From JAXMCK01 sp046349395 (GTDB lineage: Bacteria > Pseudomonadota > Alphaproteobacteria > Geminicoccales > Geminicoccaceae): a stretch of 64,000 bases of DNA. The position numbers were made by a program, and so were the translations under genes. The notes under the pieces are model-generated. The model did not search any database. It was given only the letters and a program-made list of their open reading frames with translations, and was not told the DNA's origin. Of the stretch, positions 39,587-49,007 are shown piece after piece (position 1 is the stretch's first letter; each line of letters opens with the position of its first letter). The stretch covers positions 620,001 to 684,000 of the forward strand of contig JAXMCK010000003.1 of assembly GCA_046349395.1 (NCBI GenBank). Reading direction: 5' to 3'.

Positions 39587-42500
39587 TCATGGCGGCGAAC
39601 TGCCGAGCTTGCCCAGACCGTCGACCAGCCCGTTCAGGCCGGCCACCGATGACGGCGGTGCTGGCATACCCGGCGGCGGCCCGGAAACCAGCGTGTCGCG
39701 GTAGCCGGCTGGGATATCAGGCAGGGTCCGCGCGAGGGGTTCGGCGCCGCCCGGGGCCCGCACGACGGGTCGCGGCTGCATGGTAGTATCGGCGCTCGAC
39801 CCGACCGGTCCGCTGGACGGTGATCCCGCCGACGATACCGACCCGGAACTGGGAGGACCCAGCAGGTCCGACGGCATCTGGGTCATCTCGCCCGTGGTCG
39901 GACCGGTGTCCTTGGACTTGTCGAACTGGGTCGGCGCGCGCGGATCGACCGGACCGCTCGTGCCGGGCGGCACAACCTTCTGCGGGATAGGGCTCCACTC
40001 GGGCGCCGTCGGCGGATTAAGCGTGGCCTGCGGCTCGTTCAACTCGCCGTAGGTCCGCAGCCGATCCTTGTTCGCCCGGTCCATCTCGCCTCGGAGGCGA
40101 TCCAGCTCCGCCTGCTGGGTCGGCGTCGGATTGGGCCCGTACTTGTTGGCGGTGTCGTAGAACTTGTCCTGCGCCTGCTGGGCGCTCTTCAGGGCATCGT
40201 CCAACCGCTGCTGGCGTGGGGTCGTCGGCGGCTTCGGCTCGTCGCCTACACCGGGCTTGGTCGGGGTGCGGGGCGTTTTTGGGCCTGGTGGCGGCTGCGG
40301 CCCCTGGCCGGGCGGCTGCCCTTTCGGCGTGTCGCTGGCGAACGGACGCGTTCCCCCGGGCTTCGGGCCCTCGGGTCCGCCCTGGGGTCCCACACCGGGC
40401 AGCGTGCCGCGCGGCTTAGCCGTTCCGGGGCGCTCACCCGGTCCTTGCTGCACTCTGAGCAGCCGGGCCTGGAGGATGCCGATCGAGGCTGCCGTCATGC
40501 TGGAATGGAGGATGGAGGCGACCCCGCCTGCCGCACAGCGGACGGCATTGGCCCTCGTGAAGGTGCCCCGGATCACCTGGTGGGCGACTCCCGCACTGCG
40601 GATCTCCTTCTCCATCACCCTGATCCCGGCCTCCTGGATCATGCAGACCGCCGCCGCGATGATGCCCTGGATGATGAGGACGAGCGCGTACTCGACCGCG
40701 GCCTGACCCTGTTCGGTCGGCGACATGCCGAGTGTCGTCCCGTCCCGCGGGTCGATGCGCCACCAGCCGGCCGTGGTGGCGAGGGCCGGATCCGTTGGCA
40801 CGACGGCGACGAGCCCGGCCGCGAGGTCCCTCGCGATCCGGGCTGTGAGGTCCGCATCGAGGCCGAGTGCCGCAAGCTTCGACTGATCGTCAGCGCTCAG
40901 AACCTGCCAATCGCCGCCTTGCCCGTACATGGCCGCCGTGTTGGCAACGGGTTGCTCGCCTTTCGCCGCCAGCAAGGCTTCGGCGTTGGTGTCGACCACA
41001 CCCTGCACCAGCCTGACGAGCGGTGCTTCCGCAGCCGATTCGGGGCGCACGCCGACGCCGTTCTCCACGATGTCGATGGCCTGCAGTGGGCTGAAATCCC
41101 CGCCGCCGCCCCGAACGAGCGTGGTGTGCTGCGCTACGATGGCCGGCCCGTCGAGATAGACCCGATCGGCCACTTGCGAGCCGAAGCGCAGCGTGTCGAA
41201 CGCGTAGAGATCGCCCGGAAAGGGCTGCATCTCGCCCATCACGGCGGTGTAGTCCGCGGGCTGGCGCGAGAAGGGATCGGCCGCCATGCCGTCGAGCAGA
41301 GGCTTGTTCGCCAGCACGTTCTGGCCGGCCAGATACAGCACGAACTCCGGGGCGATCCGGGCCGAGCTCACGTCGATCCAGCTCTCGCCCAGCATCGCCG
41401 TCGCCCGCGCCAGCCGCGTCGCCTCGCTCATGGTGAAGCCGGATAAATCACCGCTCGCCCGCCGAGCGGGGCCGACGAGGTCGAACACCTCGCGGCGGAT
41501 CGTGCGCGCGGGTGCCCCGGGGCGCTCGATCACATACTCGATCCACTCGGCGGTCAACTCGCCTTCGGGGTGGGGGGCCGTCGCCGTCGTATCGCCCTCG
41601 ATGCCCGGCACCGCGGCCGTGTCGTCGCCGCCGGTGGCGAGCACGTCGGTGGCCTTGGTGAGCGCCCCCGTCATGACGACCGACATGTTGGCGAAGGGGC
41701 TGCCTGCACTCGGATCCTCGTCCAACTCGCCGGTGGCGAGCACGCTGGCGCGGCGCACGGCCTGCCCGTCGACGACCAGCGCCGGCAACCACTCCCTTTG
41801 CGTGTAGAGGGCGGCGCGCAGCTTCACCTGTACCGTGTCCGGCAGCACCTCCGGCCAGTCCGCGGGCCATTTCACCGGCACGTGCAGAAAATGGATCGGC
41901 CGGCCGACGAGCTCGCGCGCCCGCAGCCGCTGCTCCAGGGGCGAGCTTTCGGCCAGTCGCCCGTCCTTCAGCTGCTCGGTGACGATGCGGACCGTCACCG
42001 TCTGCTCTAACTCCGCGGGCACCCCATCGGCGGCGAAGGTTGCTTCGGCGGCACCGCGGGCGGTGGCATCGGCCACGATCGGGTCGAGGTCAGCCCAGCT
42101 CCCGTCGCGCCGCACCTGCACCCACCAGTGCTCGGCCAGCATCGCCTTCTGCTCGGCGAGCAGCGCGGCGCCACCGTCGGGCGCCGGTCCGAGCCCGACG
42201 CGCTCCGCCAGGTCACCCGCCTGGAGGCCGACCTTCGACGTCAGCTGCTCGATCATCGAGATGCTGGAGGCGGTCGTCGCCTCCGCACGCTGCGTCACGG
42301 CTGTCGCGTCGATGCCGTACAGGTCCGCCGCCTCGGCGACCTGCTCGGCGGACGCACCGGCGGGCGGCTCGGATGGGGAAGGCGATGCGGCCGCCACGCG
42401 CTCCCAGGTCCGGTCGAGGGCCGTGCCGCGCAGCGTCCTTTTGGCGAGCCGCGTCTCGTACCCGGCCTTGTCGAGCAGGGTGGACAGGAGAAGGGCCTGG

Positions 42501-42832
42501 TCGAGCGCGTTGCCGACGCGGTCCATCAGCACGCCCTGCGCGCCGCGCAGGGCACCGCGATAGGCGACCCACCCCACATTGTCCCGCACCCAGGCGGCCA
42601 GCGCATCGGGGTCCGTGCCGACCATGTCGACCACGCCCTGCGGGTCCCAACGGTCGCGCGGCGTCTCCAGGAGACCGTCCTCGATCGCCTGCACGCTGGC
42701 CAGGATCTGCTCGCCCAGTGCCGCTGCGCGCGCGGCATCGGCCTGGGCGAAGGCCGGTGCCGTCCAGATGGTGGTCATCAGGCCGGCCACGAGGCGGATG
42801 AGACCCTTCATGCGACGCAGCCGAGCCAGCAT
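39587..42832 (-). CDS. Exported transglutaminase-fold protein with internal Flp-like helix and Pro-rich tail
   Basis: This 1081-residue protein starts at an ATG preceded by AGGGGAGG. It has a signal peptide (to AFAQA, about residue 31). A transglutaminase-like domain follows (about 65-260): the second half is intact (His235 in EHWWVQV, Asp248 or Asp250 in SWADLDP), but the position of the catalytic Cys holds Ala109 (RVGNALDQALLL, where active members read GxCxDxA). Residues 260-690 are unassigned and mostly beta/alpha. At 704-735 comes TEQGQAAVEYALVLI, a helix with the exact class III prepilin pattern (Gly709, Glu714, Tyr715). The last 290 residues are Pro/Gly/Gln-rich. It follows the giant VWA gene by 20 bp. 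Function unknown. Confidence 0.8.
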   Translation of the reverse strand: MLARLRRMKGLIRLVAGLMTTIWTAPAFAQADAARAAALGEQILASVQAIEDGLLETPRDRWDPQGVVDMVGTDPDALAAWVRDNVGWVAYRGALRGAQGVLMDRVGNALDQALLLSTLLDKAGYETRLAKRTLRGTALDRTWERVAAASPSPSEPPAGASAEQVAEAADLYGIDATAVTQRAEATTASSISMIEQLTSKVGLQAGDLAERVGLGPAPDGGAALLAEQKAMLAEHWWVQVRRDGSWADLDPIVADATARGAAEATFAADGVPAELEQTVTVRIVTEQLKDGRLAESSPLEQRLRARELVGRPIHFLHVPVKWPADWPEVLPDTVQVKLRAALYTQREWLPALVVDGQAVRRASVLATGELDEDPSAGSPFANMSVVMTGALTKATDVLATGGDDTAAVPGIEGDTTATAPHPEGELTAEWIEYVIERPGAPARTIRREVFDLVGPARRASGDLSGFTMSEATRLARATAMLGESWIDVSSARIAPEFVLYLAGQNVLANKPLLDGMAADPFSRQPADYTAVMGEMQPFPGDLYAFDTLRFGSQVADRVYLDGPAIVAQHTTLVRGGGGDFSPLQAIDIVENGVGVRPESAAEAPLVRLVQGVVDTNAEALLAAKGEQPVANTAAMYGQGGDWQVLSADDQSKLAALGLDADLTARIARDLAAGLVAVVPTDPALATTAGWWRIDPRDGTTLGMSPTEQGQAAVEYALVLIIQGIIAAAVCMIQEAGIRVMEKEIRSAGVAHQVIRGTFTRANAVRCAAGGVASILHSSMTAASIGILQARLLRVQQGPGERPGTAKPRGTLPGVGPQGGPEGPKPGGTRPFASDTPKGQPPGQGPQPPPGPKTPRTPTKPGVGDEPKPPTTPRQQRLDDALKSAQQAQDKFYDTANKYGPNPTPTQQAELDRLRGEMDRANKDRLRTYGELNEPQATLNPPTAPEWSPIPQKVVPPGTSGPVDPRAPTQFDKSKDTGPTTGEMTQMPSDLLGPPSSGSVSSAGSPSSGPVGSSADTTMQPRPVVRAPGGAEPLARTLPDIPAGYRDTLVSGPPPGMPAPPSSVAGLNGLVDGLGKLGSSPP

Positions 42833-42852
42833 CCCAACCTCCCCTTGTCCCG

Positions 42853-45800
42853 CTACTCGCTCGCGACGAGGCGGGTGGTGTCGCCCGACGAGACCACGAC
42901 GTCCTCGGACAGCGTGCGGGCGCCGATCGTTACCCGGTAGCGGCCGGGGCGAAGCTCCACCGGATCGCCGCCGACGGTACCCTGCGCCACCAGCGCTCCG
43001 GCCGGATCGTAGGCCTGGAACTCGGTGCGGACCGCCTCGCCGAGGGCAGCTTCGAGGTCGGCGGACTTCGCGGCATCGAAGTAGCGTCCGCGCCCGGCCT
43101 TCGCCCAGGCCTCGAACTGCCTCCGGATGGCGGGCTCCGCGACGGCGAAGCCGACGATGTTGACGCGCACCTCGACGCCTCCCGCCGCCAACGTCTCGAT
43201 CGCCGCTTGCGGATCGCCGCCGCAGGTCTCCTCGCCGTCGGTGATGAGGACGACCGTCCTCGCTCCTGCGCCGGCGGTCGCCAGATCGTGCCCCACCGCC
43301 TTCAAGGCGGCGGCGATCGGCGTCTTGGCACCGTTGCGCGGCTTCACCTTGTCCAGCACTTTCGCCACCGCCGCCGGGTCGAGCGGGCCCAGCGGCAGCG
43401 CCGACCGGGTGCCGCACACGTCCTTCGCCGTGTCGCCGAACACGCGCAGCGACACCGGCGTCCCTTCGGCCACGACCTCGTCCAACACGGTGTTCAGCAC
43501 GTCGCGCGCGATGGCGATCCGCCTCTTGCCGTCGAGCCGCTGCAGCATGCTGCCCGACGCGTCCAGCACGATCGCAATCGCACCCGCGGCCGGCGGCTGC
43601 GCGGTGGTCGCGGACACGACGGGTGCCGCTGCCACGGCCAGCGCACCGGGCGGAATGGTGCCCGGCGGCACGATCTCGGCCGTCAGCGTGTAGCGGACCG
43701 GGCGGCGCAGCCATGCCGCGGCGCGCTCGGCCACGACGTCGAGATCGGCCTGGGCCATGGCCCGCGCATAGGCTCCGCCCGAGGCGGCCGTCAGTCCTTG
43801 CAGCAGCTCCGTCTGACTCCTGAGATCCCGGCCGAGGCCGATGTGGCCGACGAAGACCTGCGGCCGGCTCTGCGCCAGCGCCTCCCACAAAGGCTGCTGC
43901 AGCGCGTAGCCCGGCGATTCGGCATCGGTGACGACGATGACCGACCGCGCCCCTTTCCGCTCGTGCAGCCCGTCCATCACGTTCAACAGCGTCGCTTCGA
44001 GATTGCTGGAGTCGGTCTCCGGCGGCGAGGCGGCCAGCGCCCCCTGCACGACCCAGGAGCGGTCCGACCACTCGGGCAGGAGGAACGGGGCCTCGAAGTT
44101 CATGACGTTCATGAACTCGTCGTCGGGGACGAGGCCCTCGGCGAAGGCGGCCGTCGCCTGCCGGATCTCCGAGGTGAAACCCGAGAGGCTGACACTGGTG
44201 TCGTAGGCCACCGCCACCGAGCGCGCCGGCTCGAACACGTGCAGCCGCAGGTCGGTGCCCGGTGCTGCGTCGCTCTCGAAGACCAGACGCGAGCCCGCAC
44301 TCTCCACCTGCCGCAGCGGCAGGACCGTGCCGCCGGGATCGGTCAGCTCCAGATCGGCATCGATGGTCGGCTCGCCGGCGAGTGTCAGCCGCAGCGTGCC
44401 GGGTGCATCGGACCGCTTCAGCGCGTACCAGTCCTCGGCCGTCCGGTGCGCGACGATGCCGGAGGCTCCCGCCGCCATGTCGAAGGGTGCCGGGGCAGCC
44501 AGCGTCGTGCCGGACTGCACCGGCGGCGGCCGGGCAGGCGGCGGATGTGTCGCCTCGTAGCTCGCCGCCCGGCCGTACATGCCCCAGGCGCCGATTGCCG
44601 AGGGATGCTCGGCGTCGATCGGCCTTTCCAGAACATTGAGAGCCTGCGGCCATACCCAGCGCTGCTCCTCGCCGGCGGCATCGATGGCCCGGAAGCGCAG
44701 GTAGCGCGCCCAGGTGCCTGCCGGAACATCGAGCCGCACGGCAGTCCCCGCCTTCGGTTCCACCCGGCCGATCTCGCGCCAGGGGCCGAGCGGGCCGTCC
44801 ATGCTGGCGGCGACGCGCAAAGGTCCCCAGGGCCGCGTGCGGTCGTCGACCTGTGCCGCCTGGGTCCAGACGATGCCGGTGATCTCGACCGCACGCCCGT
44901 CGCGGAAGCCCACGGCCAAAGCCGGCGCCACGCCTGCCGGGACTTTGGCCGACAAAGGCTCGCCCTGTCCCTGGCCCAGCAATCGCTTGGCGTCGGCCCA
45001 GTCGTTCGCCGGCGAGGGCTCTGCCCAGACGACGTTGCCGCCCCGTCCGGGATCGGCGACGTCGAGCGAAACGCCGACCAGTTCCTCGGGCGCCGGTGTC
45101 GAGATCACCTGCCACTCGTTGAGGCCGATCTTTCCCAGATTGTCGGCGTGATTGTCGCGCAGCCGCAGCCGTGCCGCCTTGGCGAGGCGCGGCGGGTCGA
45201 GGACGAACGCCTGCTCCTTCGCCAGCATCGACAGCTCGCCGGACAGCACCGGCTCGAAGTCGACACCGTCCGCGGACAGCAGCAGGTCGAAGCCGCGGAG
45301 CTGTTCCGCCGGTGCCAGCCGGTCGGCGACCTGCGAGTGCAGCACGATGCCCGCGATCGGCCAGGGTTTCACCCCGCCGAACACCCGCGTGATCTCGATC
45401 GGCGTGTCGGCCGCATCGGCCGTGAAGCCCTCGCCGACGAGGCCGTCGAACAGCCCTTGCTGGGTACGTGCCTCGTCGTCCGACTGCTCCGGCGGACCGC
45501 GGCCGCCGAAATCCGGGGCCGCGAGGTCGAAGCCGCCGCGCAGGGGCTCGGGCAGCGCGAACAGCTCGCGCTCGTCGACCGGCTCCACGTTCGGATCGGG
45601 TGTGAGGACGGTCGCGACGGTGGCCTGCGCCCCCTTCGCGTCCCGTGCCCGCATCACGACCTGCGCGTCGATTCCGGACCGCGCGTCCGGATCGACCAGG
45701 ATCTCGATCGGCACCGCCGCCTCGCTTCCCGGCTCGACCCGCAGGGTCGCCGCCGCGAGGCTCGGCCTGAAGGCGTCGTGGCTGCTGCGGGCGTCCAGTG

Positions 45801-48081
45801 CCAGATCGAGGGGCTCCTTCCCGTCGTTGGCGACGCTGAGCTTGCCTTCGAGCCGCTGCGCCCGCTGCCAATAGGCGGCGACGCGCTGCTGCGGAAGGTC
45901 GAGCCGCAGGCTCACCGGCAGTGCCGCTTCTGCCGCCGGCGCCGACACGATCCCATCGATCGCGGCCGACAGCGCGTAGGCTCCTTCGCCGTGCAGGCCG
46001 ATCTTGAGAGGTCGTCCCGCCGGAACGTCGAACCGCGCCGTCCTCGGCTCGTCCGTCCACGTGATCGGCACCTCCGTCTGGCCGTCCAGCACGCTCAGCT
46101 CGGCGTTCGACCCGACGCGAACGGTGGCGCCGCCCGCCGCCTGAGGGGCCGGCAGCACGAACCAGTCCTCGTCGCTGAAATTGCCGACCTCGCCCGTCAT
46201 CGTCAGCGTCGCGGGGAACGGCTTCGCCTGCGACGGGCTGTCATTCGGCTCCAGATCGTCCGGCAGCGCGAACGGATCGGCGTAGGCGAGGGCGAGGGTG
46301 TAGGGCTCCGGGCTCGTCCGGTACGGCCGCAGCCGCACGATGTAGTCGCCCGGATCGAGCAGGGCGTCGTACGTGACGGGCTGCTCCGCCATCCGCGCGG
46401 TCGGCCGCCGCAGCGCCGGCCAGCCCCACTCGATCTCCATGTCGACCGCCCCGCCGGCAGGCGGCGTCAGGGTCAGGGCGACATGGGTTGGGGCCGCCAG
46501 CGAGAAGCGGTAGACGTCGCGGTCGTCCGCGTCGGCGAGGCGCCCGATCCGCTCCCCACCCACCCGTATCCGGTTGGGGTTGGCGTCGCCGTTGGGCTCG
46601 CGCTCCAGCCGCGCATCGGGCGGCCCGGCCCGCTTCGCCTGGAGGGTGTAGGCACCGCCCTTGCCCGCGACGCGGATCGTGTAGGGTCCCGGTGCGAGAT
46701 ACACCTCGTCGAGGGCGATGACGCCCGCCGTCGCCTCCATGCTGCGCGCCACCACCTGCTGGCTGCGGTCGAGGACGGCCAGCTCGGCGACACCCGCGCC
46801 CTCGGCCATGATGGCCCGCAGTTCCGGTGCGCCCTCGGCCGTCAGGGCATAGACGTCCACGTCTTCGCCGCCGAACCGGCCCGAGCGCACCTGATCGGCC
46901 TCGATCGGATTGGCGGTCGCCGCCGTATCGTTCGGCTCGATGTCGACATCCCCGTCGGCGGCCTTCGTCGCCCGCACCGCGAGGCGATAGGGTGCATCCG
47001 GACGCGCCGCGCCGCGCACCAGTAGGTACCGGCGCCCGTTCAGGCGGAGCTGCTGCAGCCTCGCTTCGGGACCGCTGCGGCACTGCACGTCACGCCCCTC
47101 GCCGTCGACGAGGCAGAGTTCCTGGTCCGCCGCCGCGCCGTCGAGCGCCGCCTCGACGAGCCGCCCGTCGGCCGGCGCCTCGAACACGAAAGTGTCGACG
47201 TCCCCGGGCTCGGCGAGCCGACCTTGGATGGGCTTGCCCAGGGCCAGCGCCCCGGCGCGGGCGATCGCGTCGTCCGGCTCCTCGGCACGGGCCGGCACCC
47301 GCGGCCCGCTCGACTTCAGCTCGGCGACGAAAGATGTCTCCGTCGCGTCCCGCGTTCCGATCCGCAGCCGATAGTCGCCGCCCGCCAGCCCGAGATCGTG
47401 CAGGGCGAGGAGGCCGCGACTGCCATCCCGATGCGCCATAACCGCCCCGGCCGCATCGACGAGGTCGATCTCGCCCCTGGCTTCCGGCGGCACGGCGACT
47501 TCGATATCCCAGCGCCGCTTCGCATCCATGCCCGCGATCGTGAAGCCGATCTCGACGGGCTCGCCCTGCAGCGTTCCGCCGACCGCTGCGTCCTTCGTCA
47601 GCGTTTCAGCCGCTGCAGCACCGGCATCGCTCGCCGTCGCCTCGATCCGGAACAGCCCCGGCGTCGAAGCTCCGAGGCGCACCTCGTAGAGGCCCGGCCG
47701 CAGCAGCAGTCCTTGGCGATCGGCGCCGGCACCAACTTGCCCGGCGTCGATCTCGGCGACCTCGTCGCTTGCGCTGACGTTGCCCGAGCCGTCCCGCTCC
47801 GCCGAGGCGATCTGTGCCACAAGGCCCGCGCCCAGCTGCCCCGACAGGCTCAGCGTCCAGCGCGTGTGGCCGGCCTCGGCCGGGACGGTCCAGGCGAATT
47901 GAAGCTCGCCGCCGCCCGTCTCGCCTTCGGCGCAGAAGGAGCCCGTCGCCTCACCGACGGGGTCGCTTTCGGCACGAGCCAAGTCGCGGCGGCATTCCAC
48001 CTGCGCGACCGCGTGCGCGGACCACGTCACGAAGCCGACGACCAGTGCCGCAGTCCGGGCCGCGCCGACGGCAGCGCTCAT
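42853..48081 (-). CDS. Giant exported double-VWA protein with pre-peptidase-like repeats
   Basis: This 1742-residue protein has a signal peptide (ALVVGFVTWSAHAVAQ). The first 700 residues hold at least four pre-peptidase C-terminal-type modules, each opening EPND-like and closing DVYxF/DxFVF (AEPGDVDTFVF, GGEDVDVYAL, DADDRDVYRF, FSDEDWFVL). A long beta-rich region follows, part of it reading like F5/8-type discoidin modules (KAARLRLRDNHAD, ARYLRFRAID). Two VWA domains come last: one with MIDAS at Asp1294 (YDTSVSLSG), one at Asp1507 (LDASGSM, later ITDGEETCGGD). A small beta-domain (LRPGRYRVTIGART) ends it. No anchor is seen. It is likely an extracellular or periplasmic adhesion or scaffold protein, paired with the next gene. 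Confidence 0.85.
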   Translation of the reverse strand: MSAAVGAARTAALVVGFVTWSAHAVAQVECRRDLARAESDPVGEATGSFCAEGETGGGELQFAWTVPAEAGHTRWTLSLSGQLGAGLVAQIASAERDGSGNVSASDEVAEIDAGQVGAGADRQGLLLRPGLYEVRLGASTPGLFRIEATASDAGAAAAETLTKDAAVGGTLQGEPVEIGFTIAGMDAKRRWDIEVAVPPEARGEIDLVDAAGAVMAHRDGSRGLLALHDLGLAGGDYRLRIGTRDATETSFVAELKSSGPRVPARAEEPDDAIARAGALALGKPIQGRLAEPGDVDTFVFEAPADGRLVEAALDGAAADQELCLVDGEGRDVQCRSGPEARLQQLRLNGRRYLLVRGAARPDAPYRLAVRATKAADGDVDIEPNDTAATANPIEADQVRSGRFGGEDVDVYALTAEGAPELRAIMAEGAGVAELAVLDRSQQVVARSMEATAGVIALDEVYLAPGPYTIRVAGKGGAYTLQAKRAGPPDARLEREPNGDANPNRIRVGGERIGRLADADDRDVYRFSLAAPTHVALTLTPPAGGAVDMEIEWGWPALRRPTARMAEQPVTYDALLDPGDYIVRLRPYRTSPEPYTLALAYADPFALPDDLEPNDSPSQAKPFPATLTMTGEVGNFSDEDWFVLPAPQAAGGATVRVGSNAELSVLDGQTEVPITWTDEPRTARFDVPAGRPLKIGLHGEGAYALSAAIDGIVSAPAAEAALPVSLRLDLPQQRVAAYWQRAQRLEGKLSVANDGKEPLDLALDARSSHDAFRPSLAAATLRVEPGSEAAVPIEILVDPDARSGIDAQVVMRARDAKGAQATVATVLTPDPNVEPVDERELFALPEPLRGGFDLAAPDFGGRGPPEQSDDEARTQQGLFDGLVGEGFTADAADTPIEITRVFGGVKPWPIAGIVLHSQVADRLAPAEQLRGFDLLLSADGVDFEPVLSGELSMLAKEQAFVLDPPRLAKAARLRLRDNHADNLGKIGLNEWQVISTPAPEELVGVSLDVADPGRGGNVVWAEPSPANDWADAKRLLGQGQGEPLSAKVPAGVAPALAVGFRDGRAVEITGIVWTQAAQVDDRTRPWGPLRVAASMDGPLGPWREIGRVEPKAGTAVRLDVPAGTWARYLRFRAIDAAGEEQRWVWPQALNVLERPIDAEHPSAIGAWGMYGRAASYEATHPPPARPPPVQSGTTLAAPAPFDMAAGASGIVAHRTAEDWYALKRSDAPGTLRLTLAGEPTIDADLELTDPGGTVLPLRQVESAGSRLVFESDAAPGTDLRLHVFEPARSVAVAYDTSVSLSGFTSEIRQATAAFAEGLVPDDEFMNVMNFEAPFLLPEWSDRSWVVQGALAASPPETDSSNLEATLLNVMDGLHERKGARSVIVVTDAESPGYALQQPLWEALAQSRPQVFVGHIGLGRDLRSQTELLQGLTAASGGAYARAMAQADLDVVAERAAAWLRRPVRYTLTAEIVPPGTIPPGALAVAAAPVVSATTAQPPAAGAIAIVLDASGSMLQRLDGKRRIAIARDVLNTVLDEVVAEGTPVSLRVFGDTAKDVCGTRSALPLGPLDPAAVAKVLDKVKPRNGAKTPIAAALKAVGHDLATAGAGARTVVLITDGEETCGGDPQAAIETLAAGGVEVRVNIVGFAVAEPAIRRQFEAWAKAGRGRYFDAAKSADLEAALGEAVRTEFQAYDPAGALVAQGTVGGDPVELRPGRYRVTIGARTLSEDVVVSSGDTTRLVASE

Positions 48082-48142
48082 CGAGGCGCATCGAGCATGA
48101 CCTGACCCCTGCCGGCAGGTTGCCCCTAGCCGTGGACCGTCG

Positions 48143-49003
48143 CTACGCGCGGCTCCGTGTCAAGTCCTCGCGCGTCATGGTTCCATTTTCGCCGGCCGGT
48201 TCCGTAGCCGCTTCCCGCACCAGGGCAGCGATGTCGTCGACGTCGTCACCTGCCAGCACGTCGATCAATCCGGCCGCCAGTGCACGTTTGATCGCGGCCC
48301 GATCGTCGAGCCCATAGAGCAGGCGCCGCGCCACCCGTTCCGGCTTCGGCACCGTCACGCGTACGGCGATCCCGGCTGCATGCAGGGCCTTGGCATCGCT
48401 CGGATGGAACATGTCCCATTCGATGGCGACCGAGGCGGCCTCGGCCTTCCGCACTATCCCGACCGGATCGACGTGCCGGGCATGCGTGATCAGCTCGGTC
48501 CGGACACCCGGGATCCTTTCCTTCACGCGCAGCAGCGAGGGGTGGTCGAACGAGATGACCAGCACGTCGTCCGCCGCGTCGGCCTCGCCGACGAGGTCTG
48601 CCAGGCGCTCGATGAGCCGCTCCGCGCGCTGCCGCTCCTTGATCTCCACCAGGAGGCCCATGCCGCTCCGCCGCGCTGCGTCCAAGGCCTCTGCGAGCGT
48701 GGGCACCCTCGTGCCGGCAAACCTCGGATCGAACCATGAACCCGTATCGAGCCGACGGAGGGCCGCCAGATCGTAGTCGGCCACGCGACCGCGCCCGTTC
48801 GTCGTGCGATCCAGGATCTCGTCGTGCATCAGCACGATCTCCTCGTCGCGCGTCAGCACGACGTCGATCTCGCACACCGTCGCCCCCCGCTCGGCGGCGG
48901 CCCTCAGCGCCGGCAGCGTGTTTTCTGGCGCTCCGGCACTGTGACCCCGATGGCCGCAGACATGGACCTGGCCGGCTTCGGTCGCCAGCGGGCGGTAGGT
49001 CAC
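48143..49003 (-). CDS. Glycerophosphodiester phosphodiesterase (GDPD), UgpQ-like
   Basis: This 286-residue GDPD-fold enzyme has the intact active site: CGHRGHSAGAPENT (His-Arg pair and Glu) and CEIDVVLTRDEEIVLMHDE (Glu, Asp, His). It has no signal peptide, so it acts on imported glycerophosphodiesters, releasing glycerol-3-phosphate and an alcohol. A GTG at 49003 is given as start, 4 bp after the previous stop; another GTG (49060) would overlap that gene. It is the last gene of the Ugp-like operon, 62 bp ahead of the giant VWA gene. Confidence 0.87.
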   Translation of the reverse strand: MTYRPLATEAGQVHVCGHRGHSAGAPENTLPALRAAAERGATVCEIDVVLTRDEEIVLMHDEILDRTTNGRGRVADYDLAALRRLDTGSWFDPRFAGTRVPTLAEALDAARRSGMGLLVEIKERQRAERLIERLADLVGEADAADDVLVISFDHPSLLRVKERIPGVRTELITHARHVDPVGIVRKAEAASVAIEWDMFHPSDAKALHAAGIAVRVTVPKPERVARRLLYGLDDRAAIKRALAAGLIDVLAGDDVDDIAALVREAATEPAGENGTMTREDLTRSRA

Positions 49004-49007
49004 GAGC

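Noticed and set aside
42833..46060. Upstream extension of the transglutaminase-fold gene in the same frame
   Set aside because: The extension overlaps the VWA gene in another frame and lacks protein-like composition. A strong ribosome site marks the start at 42832.
43207..47025. A 1272-codon plus-strand open frame inside the giant VWA gene
   Set aside because: It has low-complexity Arg/Gly/His composition and no domains, while the minus strand codes for signal peptide, PPC modules and two VWA domains.
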